A stretch of 64,000 bases of DNA from Pantoea sp. A4 (GCF_000295955.2 NZ_ALXE01000025.1:153109-217108); one strand, 5' to 3'; positions 29,190 to 38,856 are shown, counted from the stretch's first letter. The notes: generated from the sequence alone by a model not told the origin. Program-made: numbers and translations.

Positions 29190-30338
29190 TTAAGCCTGGT
29201 GAGAAGGGAACAGCGTCAGATAAACCGCGCGCACATCTTCGGCGCTGACGGCAGTTGGCACGTTTTTCATTAAACGCTGCACGTCTAACGCAGCTTCCAC
29301 TAAGTAGGGCAGGTGATCGGGGCCGATGCCCAGCGCTTCCAGGCTGTCTGGCAGCTTCAGGCGCTGTACCAGAGCGGCAAAATAGTCGACCAACGCATGG
29401 GATTTGGCTTCTTCATCCAGTGAAGCATCCGCGTCTGGCAGTAAATCGTATGCCTGAGCAAATTTGCTCACGACTGCCGGGCGCACAAAGCGCATGCAGG
29501 AGGTCAGCAGAATGGCATTGGCAACACCGTGTGGCAGGTGATATTTGCCACCCAGCGGGTAAGACATCGCGTGAACCAGATGCGTACCGGCGTGGGCAAT
29601 GGCTGCGCCGCCATAGTAAGAAGCCCACAGCATATCGAGACGCGCTTCAAGATTGGTTGGCTCGTTAACCGCAGTTTCGATGCTTTTAAACAGCTTTTTC
29701 ATACCAATCAGCGCGTAATTGTCGCTGACCGGGTTGGAAACCGTGGCGGTGAAGCACTCAATCAGGTGGCACAGGGCGTCAATGCCGGTAGAAGAGGCGA
29801 TATGCGCTGGCATGCTGGTAGTCAGTTCTGGCACTAACGCAACGTAATCCGGCAGCATCACCGGGGAAATGATACCGACTTTGGTCTCTTTTTCCGGGAT
29901 CGCTAAAATCGCATTCGGCGTGGCTTCAGAGCCGGTACCGGCGGTGGTCGGGATCAGCAACGAGCAGGTGCGCGACTGCGGTTTTTCACCAGCCAATAAA
30001 GCATCCAGCGTTGGCGCGCCTGCTACGCAGAGTACCGAGAGCAGTTTGGCAACATCCAGTACGCTACCGCCGCCGACGCCGATCACGATATCGACATCTT
30101 GCGTTGGCAGAGCAGCAACAATTGCCGCGACATCATGCTGGCTCGGCTCTGGCGGCACGCTGTTAACAACCGCAACGCTGGCAACATGCTGCTTAAGCTG
30201 AGCGATCAATGCCTGTACCGCCGGGATACCTTCAATATTTTTATCGGTTACCAGCAGGGCTTTGCCCTTGCCTTGCAGGAGGTAGCTAATGTCGTTCAGC
30301 GCCTGGTAGCCGCTAATCACCGTGCTGTTGATATTCAT
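29190..30338 (-). CDS. Iron-containing (group III) alcohol dehydrogenase
   Basis: The 382-residue protein has the NAD motif GGGSVLDVAK, TTAGTGSEATP, and the metal-binding region (GIDALCHLIEC, then HLVHAMSYPLGGKYHLPHG with the His ligands). Relatives act on 1,2-propanediol, lactaldehyde, hydroxy acids or 4-hydroxybutyrate. The ATG at 30338 has AAAGGG 6 bases upstream. It is the first gene of the leftward run and is divergent from dtnK, so both directions may be switched by the same regulator. Confidence 0.9.
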   Translation of the reverse strand: MNINSTVISGYQALNDISYLLQGKGKALLVTDKNIEGIPAVQALIAQLKQHVASVAVVNSVPPEPSQHDVAAIVAALPTQDVDIVIGVGGGSVLDVAKLLSVLCVAGAPTLDALLAGEKPQSRTCSLLIPTTAGTGSEATPNAILAIPEKETKVGIISPVMLPDYVALVPELTTSMPAHIASSTGIDALCHLIECFTATVSNPVSDNYALIGMKKLFKSIETAVNEPTNLEARLDMLWASYYGGAAIAHAGTHLVHAMSYPLGGKYHLPHGVANAILLTSCMRFVRPAVVSKFAQAYDLLPDADASLDEEAKSHALVDYFAALVQRLKLPDSLEALGIGPDHLPYLVEAALDVQRLMKNVPTAVSAEDVRAVYLTLFPSHQA

Positions 30339-30485
30339 CACATGCCCTTTATTACAGTTTACTGACTGAATGATTAAATTTGCTCACTGCCTTGTTTGCA
30401 GCGGTTACAGTGGGTGTGTTCACTGCCTGTGGACTAATTTATAGGTCAAATTGATTTCAAATAATTTGATCTTGCTCACATATAA

Positions 30486-30499
30486 TCAATCATGATTGA
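30486..30499. promoter_or_regulatory. Palindromic operator candidate in the divergent promoter region
   Basis: TCAATCATGATTGA is a perfect 14-bp palindrome between the alcohol dehydrogenase and dtnK genes, flanked on both sides by TATAAT. It is a plausible site for the DeoR-family regulator encoded at 32824. The 207-bp region is otherwise AT-rich and holds no gene. Confidence 0.55.
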
Positions 30500-30545
30500 A
30501 TATAATCATAAACGTAATCTGATGGTGCAGCGAACAGGAGAAACG

Positions 30546-31844
30546 ATGGCGCAACCCACATGGCAAACCCCGGTTCTGGTGATTGCCGATGACTTTACCG
30601 GTGCCAATGATGCAGGCAGTGGACTGGCTCAGGCCGGAGCCCGAGTGCATGTATTGTTTGACGCCGCGACGGCAGCCAGTACACAGGCTGCTGATGTGTG
30701 GGTGATCAGCACTGACAGCCGGGCTGTAGCCCCCGGTGAAGCCGCTCGCCGCGTGACTGAAGCGCTGCATCACCATCAGCAGGCTGCGGATCGCGGCTGG
30801 ATCTTCAAAAAAATCGACTCCACGTTGCGCGGTAATGTCGGCGTTGAAATCACCGCCGCACTCAGCAGCAGTGGCAAACAGTTAGCGCTGGTCGCGCCTG
30901 CGGTGCCCAAACTGGGGCGGATTACTCGCCACGGAGAAGTGCTGATTGATGGCGTTGCGCTGACCGAAACGGAATTTGCCAGTGATCCGAAAACGCCAGT
31001 AATCAGCAGCCGGGTACTGACTCAGCTCCAGCTTCCGGGCGAGGTGCTCTCACGTGCACAGTTAAAACAGCCGGATCTCTTCCAGTGGCTTTCCAGCCAG
31101 CAGGGTGTCGTGGTCGTGGATGCCGAAGACGAAGCCGATCTCTCGTTGCTTATTGCCGCTGCGGCGCAGTTATCTCCGACGCCACTATTGGTCGGGGCTG
31201 CGGGCTTAAGCGATGCGCTGGCGCGGCAGTCAGGCCAGGCCGCTGTACGACCTGCCACTGCTCAGCCCGTGGCCGCAAAACAGCCACAACCGGTGCTGGC
31301 GGTGATTGGTTCTATGAGCGTCAGTGCGCAGCAGCAGATTGCCCAACTGGCCGGGCAACGCGAAATCACGCTAGTGGATATCGATATCACTCAGTTATTT
31401 GCACAACCGGCGTGGCCGGATAGGGCGCACTGGTTTGAGCGCAGCCTGAGCGCGCTACGTCAGGGCCAGCACGTGGTGATCCGTACCTGCCAGCAGGCAG
31501 AGCAACGCCACCAGATTGATGCGTTGTGCCAGCAGCACCGGATCACGCGCCAGCAGTTAGGTGAGTCTATCTGCCAGTTTCTTGGCGAATTGAGCCAACA
31601 GTTATGTCACGCATGTCTGCCTGCGGCGCTTTACCTGTCAGGTGGCGATGTTGCCATTGCTGTCGCCCGGTCATTGGGTGCCAGCGGATTTCAAACAGAA
31701 GGGCTGGTGGCGGGATGTGTTCCCCACGGGCGCTTACTTAACAGTGAATTTACCCTGCCGGTGATGACCAAAGCGGGCGGCTTTGGTGATGAAAATACCC
31801 TGGTAGAAGCCATTCGTTTTATTGAGGAGAAGTCGAGTGAGTAA
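30546..31844 (+). CDS. dtnK: Four-carbon acid sugar kinase (DUF1537), D-threonate kinase type
   Basis: The 432-residue protein has the DUF1537 N-terminal domain (VLVIADDFTGANDAG, FKKIDSTLRGNVG) and the C-terminal nucleotide-binding domain (GSMSVSAQQQI, LYLSGGDVAIAVA, GGFGDENTL). Such kinases phosphorylate D-threonate or D-erythronate at C4; pairing with pdxA2 points to D-threonate. I chose the ATG at 30546 with AGGAG 5 bases upstream, although the frame opens 18 codons earlier. Its stop overlaps the pdxA2 start by 8 bp. Confidence 0.9.
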   Translation: MAQPTWQTPVLVIADDFTGANDAGSGLAQAGARVHVLFDAATAASTQAADVWVISTDSRAVAPGEAARRVTEALHHHQQAADRGWIFKKIDSTLRGNVGVEITAALSSSGKQLALVAPAVPKLGRITRHGEVLIDGVALTETEFASDPKTPVISSRVLTQLQLPGEVLSRAQLKQPDLFQWLSSQQGVVVVDAEDEADLSLLIAAAAQLSPTPLLVGAAGLSDALARQSGQAAVRPATAQPVAAKQPQPVLAVIGSMSVSAQQQIAQLAGQREITLVDIDITQLFAQPAWPDRAHWFERSLSALRQGQHVVIRTCQQAEQRHQIDALCQQHRITRQQLGESICQFLGELSQQLCHACLPAALYLSGGDVAIAVARSLGASGFQTEGLVAGCVPHGRLLNSEFTLPVMTKAGGFGDENTLVEAIRFIEEKSSE

Positions 31845-32817
31845 AATTATTGCGGTGACCATGGGCGATCCGGCGGGAATCAGCCCGGAGATCATTATTA
31901 AATCACTGGCTGAGGGCGATCTCTCTGGCGCTCCGGCGGTTGTGGTTGGCTGTGCCAGCACACTGCGCCGCATCCTGGCGCTGAACATCACGCCACAGGT
32001 TGAACTGCGCGTGGTAGATAATGTGCAGCAGGCACACTTTGCGCCAGGTATTCTGAACGTTATCGACGAGCCACTGGCCAATCCTGAGGCGTTAAAGCCT
32101 GGCGTTGTGCAGAAAGAAGCGGGCGATCTCGCCTGGCGCTGCATCAAGCGTGCTACGGAACTGGCCATGGCCGGTGATGTGCATGCCATCGCGACTGCGC
32201 CGCTGAATAAAGAAGCGTTGCACTCTGCCGGCCATATCTATCCAGGGCATACCGAGCTGCTGGCGCATCTGACCAACACCAAAGATTACGCGATGGTGCT
32301 GTATACCGATAAGCTGAAAGTGATTCACGTCACTACGCATATTGCACTGCGCAAGTTCCTGGATACGCTGAACTGCACCCGTATTGAAACCGTGATTGGC
32401 ATGGCGGATGCGTTCCTGCGCCGCGTCGGTTTTGAAAACCCACGTATCGCCGTGGCAGGGGTCAATCCTCATGCCGGTGAGAATGGCCTGTTTGGTGATG
32501 AAGAGATCACCATCGTAGGACCTTCTGTGAAGGCGATGCAGGCCAAAGGCCTTAATGTTTCTGGACCTTGCCCGCCAGATACGGTGTTCCTGCAATGCCA
32601 GGAAGGACAGTACGATATCGTGGTGGCTATGTACCACGATCAGGGACATATCCCACTGAAATTACTTGGTTTTTATGACGGTGTAAACATTACTGCTGGC
32701 CTGCCATTTATCCGTACTTCTGCCGATCATGGCACCGCTTTCGATATCGCCTGGACAGGAAAAGCGAAGTCTGAGAGCATGGCAATCTCCATCAAACTCG
32801 CGATGCAGCTTGCTTAA
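31837..32817 (+). CDS. pdxA2: 4-phospho-D-threonate dehydrogenase (PdxA2)
   Basis: The 326-residue PdxA-family enzyme has TMGDPAGISPE at the N-terminus and metal-binding His in HTELLAHL, MYHDQGHIPLK and TSADHGTAFD. PdxA2 oxidises and decarboxylates 4-phospho-D-threonate to dihydroxyacetone phosphate, completing the DtnK pathway. The start is GTG inside the 3' end of dtnK, with GAGGAG upstream. It is not the vitamin B6 enzyme PdxA, whose gene normally sits with ksgA. Confidence 0.9.
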   Translation: MSKIIAVTMGDPAGISPEIIIKSLAEGDLSGAPAVVVGCASTLRRILALNITPQVELRVVDNVQQAHFAPGILNVIDEPLANPEALKPGVVQKEAGDLAWRCIKRATELAMAGDVHAIATAPLNKEALHSAGHIYPGHTELLAHLTNTKDYAMVLYTDKLKVIHVTTHIALRKFLDTLNCTRIETVIGMADAFLRRVGFENPRIAVAGVNPHAGENGLFGDEEITIVGPSVKAMQAKGLNVSGPCPPDTVFLQCQEGQYDIVVAMYHDQGHIPLKLLGFYDGVNITAGLPFIRTSADHGTAFDIAWTGKAKSESMAISIKLAMQLA

Positions 32818-32823
32818 GGATAT

Positions 32824-33591
32824 ATGAAGGGACAAAGTCGCCTTGACCAGATTATGGACTATTTAAAGAGCCATAATCTGGTGACCGTTGACCAACTGGT
32901 GAGCGCAATTTCTGCCTCACCAGCGACCATTCGACGGGATTTGATTAAGCTGGACAAGGAAGGTGTCGTTAGCCGCAGCCACGGCGGTGTAACGTTAAAC
33001 CGGTTCATTCCCAATCAGCCCACCACGCAGGAAAAATCCCAGCGTCACCTGGCAGAAAAGCACGCTATTGCAGTAAAAGCCGCCAGCTTTGTGCGTAGCG
33101 GTGATGCGATTGTGCTGGATGCCGGTACCACGATGCTGGAGCTGGCGCGGCAGTTGACGCACCTGCAATTACGGGTGATCACCGCGGACCTGCACATTGC
33201 GCTGTTCTTGTCTGAATTCAAACAGATTGAAGTGACGATCATTGGCGGGCGCATTGATGACTCCAGCCAGTCATGCATTGGCGAACATGGTCGCCGCATG
33301 CTGCGCACCATCAATCCGGATATCGCGTTTGTCAGCTGTAACTCCTGGAGCCTGGAGCGCGGCATTACTGCGCCAACCGAAGAGAAAGCGGGACTGAAAC
33401 ACGATCTGCTGATGAACGCCCGGCGGCGTATTCTGCTGGCGGACAGCAGCAAATATGGCTCGTGGTCGCTGTTCCGTGCGGCTCCGCTCGATCAACTCAC
33501 GGATATTGTCACTGACTGCCATCTGGATGAAACGGTAGGACGTAGCCTCAGCGAGCGCGGCATCGCGCTGACCCTGACGCGCGAAGGTTGA
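32824..33591 (+). CDS. DeoR-family transcriptional regulator of the acid-sugar genes
   Basis: The 255-residue protein has an N-terminal DeoR helix-turn-helix ([23 protein letters not shown], then SRSHGGV) and a C-terminal sugar-phosphate sensor domain ([32 protein letters not shown]). Relatives are released from DNA by a phosphorylated sugar intermediate, here possibly 4-phosphothreonate. It lies 6 bp after pdxA2 in the same operon; the likely target is the palindrome at 30486-30499. Confidence 0.9.
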   Translation: MKGQSRLDQIMDYLKSHNLVTVDQLVSAISASPATIRRDLIKLDKEGVVSRSHGGVTLNRFIPNQPTTQEKSQRHLAEKHAIAVKAASFVRSGDAIVLDAGTTMLELARQLTHLQLRVITADLHIALFLSEFKQIEVTIIGGRIDDSSQSCIGEHGRRMLRTINPDIAFVSCNSWSLERGITAPTEEKAGLKHDLLMNARRRILLADSSKYGSWSLFRAAPLDQLTDIVTDCHLDETVGRSLSERGIALTLTREG

Positions 33592-33758
33592 ACAATTTAA
33601 CGTCATAGTGATCCGGCACTAAATCTTGTATCATATGCCGCCTCAATTGTGCCGGGCAGCTGGGTGAGCGCGCCCGTGCTCCTGTCGGTTCGTCATACCG
33701 GCTACGTGAATTATCAGCAGTGCCGCCTGCGGCGCTGCCCCAACTGAAGAACTCACTG

Positions 33759-35348
33759 ATGTCTATTGCTCTCTTTTTAGAAGAGGTGGCTCGCCGCCGC
33801 ACCTTCGCGATCATATCGCACCCGGATGCCGGTAAGACCACCATCACCGAGAAGGTGCTCCTGTTCGGACAGGCGATTCAGACCGCCGGAACGGTAAAAG
33901 GCCGTGGCTCCAACCAGCATGCAAAATCTGACTGGATGGAGATGGAGAAACAGCGTGGGATCTCGATTACCACCTCGGTGATGCAGTTCCCGTATCGTGA
34001 CAGCCTGGTTAACCTGCTGGATACCCCAGGGCACGAAGACTTCTCCGAAGATACCTACCGTACCTTAACGGCGGTTGACTGCTGCCTGATGGTGATCGAT
34101 GCCGCGAAAGGCGTCGAAGATCGTACCCGTAAGCTGATGGAAGTTACCCGTCTGCGCGATACCCCGATCATCACCTTCATGAACAAACTTGACCGCGACA
34201 TCCGCGATCCGATGGAGCTGCTGGATGAAGTTGAAAGCGAGCTGAAGATCGCCTGTGCGCCAATCACCTGGCCTATCGGCTGCGGCAAGCTGTTCAAAGG
34301 GGTTTACCACCTCTACAAAGATGAAACCTATCTTTATCAGACCGGTAAAGGTCACACCATTCAGGAAGTGCGTATCGTTAAAGGGCTGAATAACCCGGAT
34401 CTCGATGCCGCAGTGGGTGAAGAACTGGCTAGCCAGCTGCGTGATGAGCTGGAACTGGTACAGGGTGCTTCCCATGAGTTTGATCACGAACTGTTCCTGA
34501 GCGGCGAAATTACCCCGGTATTCTTCGGTACCGCATTGGGTAACTTTGGTGTCGATCACATGCTGGATGGCCTGGTTGACTGGGCACCGACTCCAATGCC
34601 ACGCGTAACTGATTCGCGTACCGTTGAAGCGAAAGAGGAGAAGTTCTCTGGTTTCGTCTTCAAAATTCAGGCCAACATGGACCCGAAACACCGCGACCGC
34701 GTAGCGTTTATGCGTGTGGTGTCAGGTAAATATGAAAAAGGCATGAAGCTGCGCCAGGTGCGTACCGGTAAAGACGTGGTGATCTCTGACGCGCTGACCT
34801 TTATGGCGGGTGACCGTTCACACGTTGAAGAAGCTTTCCCGGGCGATATCATCGGTCTGCATAATCATGGCACCATTCAGATCGGCGATACCTTCACCCA
34901 GGGTGAGAACATGAAGTTCACCGGTATTCCGAACTTCGCCCCAGAGCTGTTCCGTCGTATTCGCCTGCGCGATCCTCTCAAGCAGAAACAGCTGCTGAAA
35001 GGCTTGGTACAGCTGTCGGAAGAGGGTGCGGTTCAGGTATTCCGTCCGGTACATAACAACGACCTGATCGTTGGGGCCGTCGGTGTGCTGCAGTTTGATG
35101 TGGTCGTGGCGCGTCTGAAAAGCGAATACAACGTTGAAGCGATTTATGAAGCGATCAACGTTTCAACCGCACGTTGGGTTGAGTGCAGCGATGCGAAGAA
35201 ATTCGACGAATTCCAGCGTAAAAATGAGGTTAACCTCGCGCTGGATGGCGGCGATAACCTGACTTACATCGCGCCAACGATGGTGAACCTGAACATCACC
35301 CAGGAACGCTATCCCGATGTAATATTCCGCAAAACCCGCGAACACTAA
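33759..35348 (+). CDS. prfC: Peptide chain release factor 3
   Basis: RF3 is a translational GTPase that recycles RF1/RF2 after termination. The 529 residues equal E. coli RF3 in length. G-domain motifs are visible: SHPDAGKTT (G1), RGISITTS (G2), DTPGHEDF (G3), NKLDRD (G4). I chose the ATG giving [17 protein letters not shown]; the frame opens 13 codons earlier with no family similarity. In E. coli prfC precedes osmY, as here. Confidence 0.97.
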   Translation: MSIALFLEEVARRRTFAIISHPDAGKTTITEKVLLFGQAIQTAGTVKGRGSNQHAKSDWMEMEKQRGISITTSVMQFPYRDSLVNLLDTPGHEDFSEDTYRTLTAVDCCLMVIDAAKGVEDRTRKLMEVTRLRDTPIITFMNKLDRDIRDPMELLDEVESELKIACAPITWPIGCGKLFKGVYHLYKDETYLYQTGKGHTIQEVRIVKGLNNPDLDAAVGEELASQLRDELELVQGASHEFDHELFLSGEITPVFFGTALGNFGVDHMLDGLVDWAPTPMPRVTDSRTVEAKEEKFSGFVFKIQANMDPKHRDRVAFMRVVSGKYEKGMKLRQVRTGKDVVISDALTFMAGDRSHVEEAFPGDIIGLHNHGTIQIGDTFTQGENMKFTGIPNFAPELFRRIRLRDPLKQKQLLKGLVQLSEEGAVQVFRPVHNNDLIVGAVGVLQFDVVVARLKSEYNVEAIYEAINVSTARWVECSDAKKFDEFQRKNEVNLALDGGDNLTYIAPTMVNLNITQERYPDVIFRKTREH

Positions 35349-35351
35349 TCG

Positions 35352-35469
35352 GCCGTCATCCTTCGCGCCACAGGTGCGTTGGCTGTCCTCGCTCACCCCG
35401 GTCACATACTAAAGTATGCTCCCGGGGATTCGCTGCGGAGCCGCCTTCCTGTGACACGAATGATTTAGG
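35352..35469. repeat. ERIC element (enterobacterial repetitive intergenic consensus)
   Basis: The core CGCTCACCCCGGTCAC...TATGCTCCCGGGGATTCGC matches the two conserved ERIC halves, and the outer arms (CATCCTTCGCGCCACAGG with CCTGTGACACGAATGA) form the expected long imperfect palindrome. It starts about 4 bp after the prfC stop. Confidence 0.88.
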
Positions 35470-35573
35470 CTGATGATGCTTGTGGGTTAAGGCATATAAG
35501 GCATAAATGACTGGGGCAATGGGCTAGGGTTGTTGGTGTCAAAGCGGCGTTAAGCGGTGCCAAAGTTAAGCAT

Positions 35574-35607
35574 AACGGGCTATTCAGTAATGAATGGCCC
35601 GTTTTTT
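35574..35607 (+). terminator. Strong Rho-independent terminator 225 nt downstream of prfC
   Basis: AACGGGCTATTCA pairs with TGAATGGCCCGTT (13 bp, one G-U pair) over loop GTAA, followed by T6. The stretch 35470-35573 before it holds no ORF and includes a direct repeat GGCATA-taa-GGCATA; either prfC reads through the ERIC element to here or a short independent transcript ends here. Confidence 0.8.
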
Positions 35608-35812
35608 ATTCCGATACAGACTGTTCCTAAAACCGCTGCACTTTCCCCTTTTTGGCGAGTTTTCAACCACTCTGGCCAGCAAAAAAACCAGTAGCATCTA
35701 TGATTAGTTCTGTCGGGCGGCAAAAACGCTGCCGACCAGTAACGCAGTGACGCCGTTTGTCGCTGCCGCTTTCAGCTTGAAAGCCAATAACACTGACAGA
35801 AGGAATTTATCG

Positions 35813-36409
35813 ATGAATAAGACCAAAATTACTCAGACTCTGATGGCCGTGATGGTAGGTAGTGCATTGCTGAGCGGAAGTGCGCTGGCAGCAACCGAAT
35901 CCACCTCTAGCTCACTGGGAAATAAAATCGATAGTTCAGCGAATAAAGTCAGCAGCTTTATGGGTGATAGCTCTGTCACCGCAAAAGTTAAAGCCGCGCT
36001 GGTCGATGATAATGCGATTAAAAGCACCGACATTTCGGTAGCCACAGAAAAAGGTGTGGTGACCCTGAGCGGATTTGTGACGTCGCAAAGCCAGGCAGAA
36101 GCGGCGGTAGCCGTAGCGCAAAAAGTTGAGGGCGTGAAATCAGTTAGCGACAAACTTCACGTGCGTGACAGCAAATCGTCCTCGTTGAAAGGTTATGCGG
36201 GTGATGCCGCAACAACCAGCGAAATAAAGGCTAAACTTTTAGCTGATGACATCGTTCCATCGCGCAACATCAAAGTTGAAACCACCGATGGCGTCGTACA
36301 GTTGTCAGGTACTGTTACCACTAAAGCACAGTCGGACCGTGCAGAAAGCATTGCCAAGGCCATTGAAGGCGTGAAAAGCGTTAAAAATGACCTGACGGTG
36401 AAATCTTAA
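35813..36409 (+). CDS. osmY: Periplasmic osmotically inducible BON-domain protein
   Basis: The 198-residue protein has a signal peptide (cleavage after GSALA, about residue 28), then a Ser-rich segment and two BON domains (about 52-120 and 135-198), each with the pattern [11 protein letters not shown]...VVTLSGFV. OsmY is a periplasmic stationary-phase and osmotic-stress protein with chaperone-like activity. AGAAGGAA precedes the ATG. A CTATGATT at 35698 could be a sigma-S type -10. Confidence 0.93.
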   Translation: MNKTKITQTLMAVMVGSALLSGSALAATESTSSSLGNKIDSSANKVSSFMGDSSVTAKVKAALVDDNAIKSTDISVATEKGVVTLSGFVTSQSQAEAAVAVAQKVEGVKSVSDKLHVRDSKSSSLKGYAGDAATTSEIKAKLLADDIVPSRNIKVETTDGVVQLSGTVTTKAQSDRAESIAKAIEGVKSVKNDLTVKS

Positions 36410-36418
36410 CGGTGTGCA

Positions 36419-36445
36419 GGTGCGCCAGGTTCTGACTGGCGCACC
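36419..36445 (+). terminator. Hairpin after osmY
   Basis: GGTGCGCCAG pairs perfectly with CTGGCGCACC over a 7-nt loop, 9 bp after the osmY stop. It lacks a T-run, so some read-through into ytjA is likely. Confidence 0.6.
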
Positions 36446-36510
36446 ATTACAGAAAACCCATGTCGGGGATGGAATAAGCAATTCAATTCCAATAGGTTAA
36501 GGAGAAGCTT

Positions 36511-36672
36511 ATGTTTCGTTGGGGTATTATCTTTTTGGTTATCGCTCTCATCGCTGCGGCATTAGGATTCGGCGGACTGGCGGGCACAGCAGCATGGGCA
36601 GCTAAACTTGTCTTTGTGGTCGGTATTATCATATTCCTTATCAGCCTGTTTACCGGGCGCAAAAGACTCTGA
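36511..36672 (+). CDS. ytjA: Small membrane protein YtjA (DUF1328)
   Basis: The 53-residue protein begins [20 protein letters not shown] and is nearly identical to E. coli YtjA, with two transmembrane segments separated by GGLAGTAAW and a basic GRKRL tail. AAGGAGAAGCTT places a strong Shine-Dalgarno site before the ATG. It sits between osmY and yjjU as in E. coli. Its function is unknown; the family is linked to osmotic stress expression. Confidence 0.93.
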   Translation: MFRWGIIFLVIALIAAALGFGGLAGTAAWAAKLVFVVGIIIFLISLFTGRKRL

Positions 36673-36895
36673 CTAACCACTTCCGCCTCACTGCATTAAG
36701 CATACAGCGGAGACCAGTTATCGGCAGCCACTTCTCAAGTAACAAGGCCGTTACGCTATTGGCTGCGATGGAAACCCGCGCTTTACTGCGCGGTTTCCGG
36801 TCTGAGGGATTAAATAACTGGTTCTCCGGGATGCTTAACCTCACCTGATCTGTTATCAGTATCCCCGAGAGAGCCCGCATGATTAGGGGATGATC

Positions 36896-37945
36896 TTGGG
36901 TACTCGCATTCCAGTAACGCTGGGGGCTATTGAGCCTCTGGCGCTGTTACCGTTTAAAGCCAGAAAAATAGCGTTAGTGTGTGAAGGCGGTGGGCAGCGC
37001 GGTATTTTCACCGCAGGGGTGTTGGATGAGTTTCAGCGCGAAAAATTTAATCCCTTTTCCCTGTTTATCGGCACTTCGGCTGGCGCACAAAATCTCTCGG
37101 CCTTTGTCTGTGGCCAAAAAGGCTATGCCCGGCGCGTGATTACGCGTTACACCACCAACAAACTTTTTTTTGATCCCCTGCGTTTTGTGCGTGGTGGGCA
37201 TCTGATCGATCTCGACTGGTTGGTGGATATCACCAGCAATGAGCTACCGCTGGCAGTGGATGTCGCGCACGGTCATTTTGATGCGGGACGTGAGTTCTAC
37301 ATGTGCGCCTGTCGCAGTGATGATTACACGCCAGCTTACTTCTCGCCGCATCAGGGAAACTGGCTGGATTACATCCGCGCGTCCAGTGCGATTCCGGGTT
37401 TTTACCGTTCGGGCGTTGAGCTCGAGGGCGTGAATTATCTGGATGGAGGGATCAGCGATGCTATTCCGGTGCGAGAAGCGGCGCGACGGGGTGCAGATAC
37501 CATCGTGGTGATCAGAACCGTCCCTTCCCAAACGTTTTATACGCCCAAATGGTTTAAGCGCATGGAGCGTTGGCTAGAGAGCAGTATGCTGCAACCGATG
37601 GTGCGCATCGTGCAGCAGCATGAAGAGAGCTACCGTGAGATTCAGCAGTTCATTGAGGACCCGCCAGAGAATCTCCGCATCATTGAGATCTATCCGCCGC
37701 ACCAGTTGGCCAGTAGTGCGCTGGGCAGCCGTGTGAATGCGCTCAATCATGACTACCATCTGGGGCGGCGCTGTGGACGCTACTTCCTCGCGACCATGGG
37801 GCAGTGGTTAAGCGATGCGGAAATTGCCCCGTCAGTACGAGTTACACCGCCTGCGCCCGTTGCTAATGCACCGGATAATCGGCCAATTATGACGCCGCAA
37901 GTGGCAGATAACGATGCTGACTTCGATGCAGGTTCGCTGGCATGA
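36896..37945 (+). CDS. yjjU: Patatin-like phospholipase family protein
   Basis: The protein has the patatin fold motifs: oxyanion GGGQRG, nucleophile GTSAG (Ser) and the DGG of the catalytic Asp (NYLDGGISDA). It is very similar to E. coli YjjU. I prefer a TTG start at 36896 because it gives the E. coli N-terminus (MGxRIPVTLG) and AGGGG lies 6 bases upstream; an ATG two codons earlier abuts that Shine-Dalgarno site. It overlaps yjjV by 4 bp. Confidence 0.9.
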   Translation: MGTRIPVTLGAIEPLALLPFKARKIALVCEGGGQRGIFTAGVLDEFQREKFNPFSLFIGTSAGAQNLSAFVCGQKGYARRVITRYTTNKLFFDPLRFVRGGHLIDLDWLVDITSNELPLAVDVAHGHFDAGREFYMCACRSDDYTPAYFSPHQGNWLDYIRASSAIPGFYRSGVELEGVNYLDGGISDAIPVREAARRGADTIVVIRTVPSQTFYTPKWFKRMERWLESSMLQPMVRIVQQHEESYREIQQFIEDPPENLRIIEIYPPHQLASSALGSRVNALNHDYHLGRRCGRYFLATMGQWLSDAEIAPSVRVTPPAPVANAPDNRPIMTPQVADNDADFDAGSLA

Positions 37946-38715
37946 GGTTTATCGATACCCACTGCCATTTTGATTTCCCCCCGTTTATCGATGATGTCGC
38001 TGGCAGCATCGCCCGAGCTGCCGCAGCCGGCGTCGAACGGATTATTATCCCGGCAGTAGAAGCCAGCCGTTTTGCCACGGTCAGCCAGTTAGCACAGCAG
38101 CACGATGCGCTCTACGCCGCGCTGGGGCTGCATCCCATCGCGATTGCGCGCCATCAGGACAGCGACCTCGACGAGCTGGAAACCTGCTTGCAATTCCCAG
38201 ACAGCAAGCGGGTAGCCATTGGCGAAGTTGGGCTGGATCTGTATATGCCGGAGCCGCAGTTTGAACGGCAGAAATGGCTGCTCGAAGTGCAGCTAAAACT
38301 GGCGAAAAAGTATGATTTACCGCTGATTTTGCACTCGCGCCGCACGCACGATCAGCTGGCACTGTTACTGCGCCGCCACAATGTTGCGCGTTGTGGTGTG
38401 GTGCACGGTTTCGCGGGCAGTCTGCAACAAGCCCAGGCTTTTATCAAACTGGGCTATGCCATCGGGGTGGGGGGCACCATCACTTATGAACGTGCCAGCA
38501 AAACCCGTCAGACCATTTCGCAGTTGCCGCTCTCAGCCCTGTTGCTGGAAACCGATGCACCAGACATGCCGCTAAATGGCTTCCAGGGAGAACCGAATCG
38601 GCCAGAACGGGCGCGCAATGTGTGGCAAACGCTGTGTGAGCTGCGCCCGGAAGCCCCAGAGGTGATTGCCGAGGCGCTGTGGCATAACAGCCAGCGGCTG
38701 TTTACGCTGTCATGA
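37942..38715 (+). CDS. yjjV: TatD-family metallohydrolase
   Basis: The 257-residue TIM-barrel hydrolase has FIDTHCHFD (metal-binding His pair), GEVGLDLY (Glu), LHSRRTHD (His), HGFAG (His) and LLETDAPDM (Asp), the complete TatD metal site. It probably has 3'-5' DNA exonuclease or deoxyribonuclease activity. It overlaps the yjjU stop. In E. coli yjjW and yjjI follow; here they are absent and deoC comes next. Confidence 0.92.
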   Translation: MRFIDTHCHFDFPPFIDDVAGSIARAAAAGVERIIIPAVEASRFATVSQLAQQHDALYAALGLHPIAIARHQDSDLDELETCLQFPDSKRVAIGEVGLDLYMPEPQFERQKWLLEVQLKLAKKYDLPLILHSRRTHDQLALLLRRHNVARCGVVHGFAGSLQQAQAFIKLGYAIGVGGTITYERASKTRQTISQLPLSALLLETDAPDMPLNGFQGEPNRPERARNVWQTLCELRPEAPEVIAEALWHNSQRLFTLS

Positions 38716-38729
38716 AAAATGCGATGAGT

Positions 38730-38745
38730 TGTGATAAAAATCACA
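38730..38745 (+). promoter_or_regulatory. Upstream CRP site of the deo promoter
   Basis: TGTGATAAAAATCACA is a perfect CRP palindrome, 52 bp (centre to centre) from the second site, matching the paired CRP sites of E. coli deoP2, between which CytR binds. Confidence 0.9.
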
Positions 38746-38781
38746 TATAATTGAATCATATTACGCTGATTTACCGTCTCG

Positions 38782-38797
38782 TGTGATTATGATCGCA
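38782..38797 (+). promoter_or_regulatory. Downstream CRP site of the deo promoter
   Basis: TGTGATTATGATCGCA matches the CRP consensus at 8 to 9 of 10 core positions and is centred about 41 bp before the probable transcription start, the class II position. Confidence 0.82.
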
Positions 38798-38814
38798 AAA
38801 TATATGCGGTAAAT

Positions 38815-38830
38815 TGTTAGAATTATCACA
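38815..38830 (+). promoter_or_regulatory. DeoR operator over the deo promoter -10
   Basis: TGTTAGAATTATCACA keeps the left half of the DeoR operator (TGTTAGAATTCTAACA) and overlaps the -10 TAGAAT (38818-38823), as in E. coli. The right half is degenerate. No deoR is in the window. Confidence 0.75.
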
Positions 38831-38856
38831 TCTCGTTCTGCTCTGTGGAGAGTTTC

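Noticed and set aside
36483..36680. Minus-strand frame opposite ytjA
   Set aside because: ytjA on the plus strand is a near-identical match to a known small protein with a strong Shine-Dalgarno site, so the antisense frame is a shadow.
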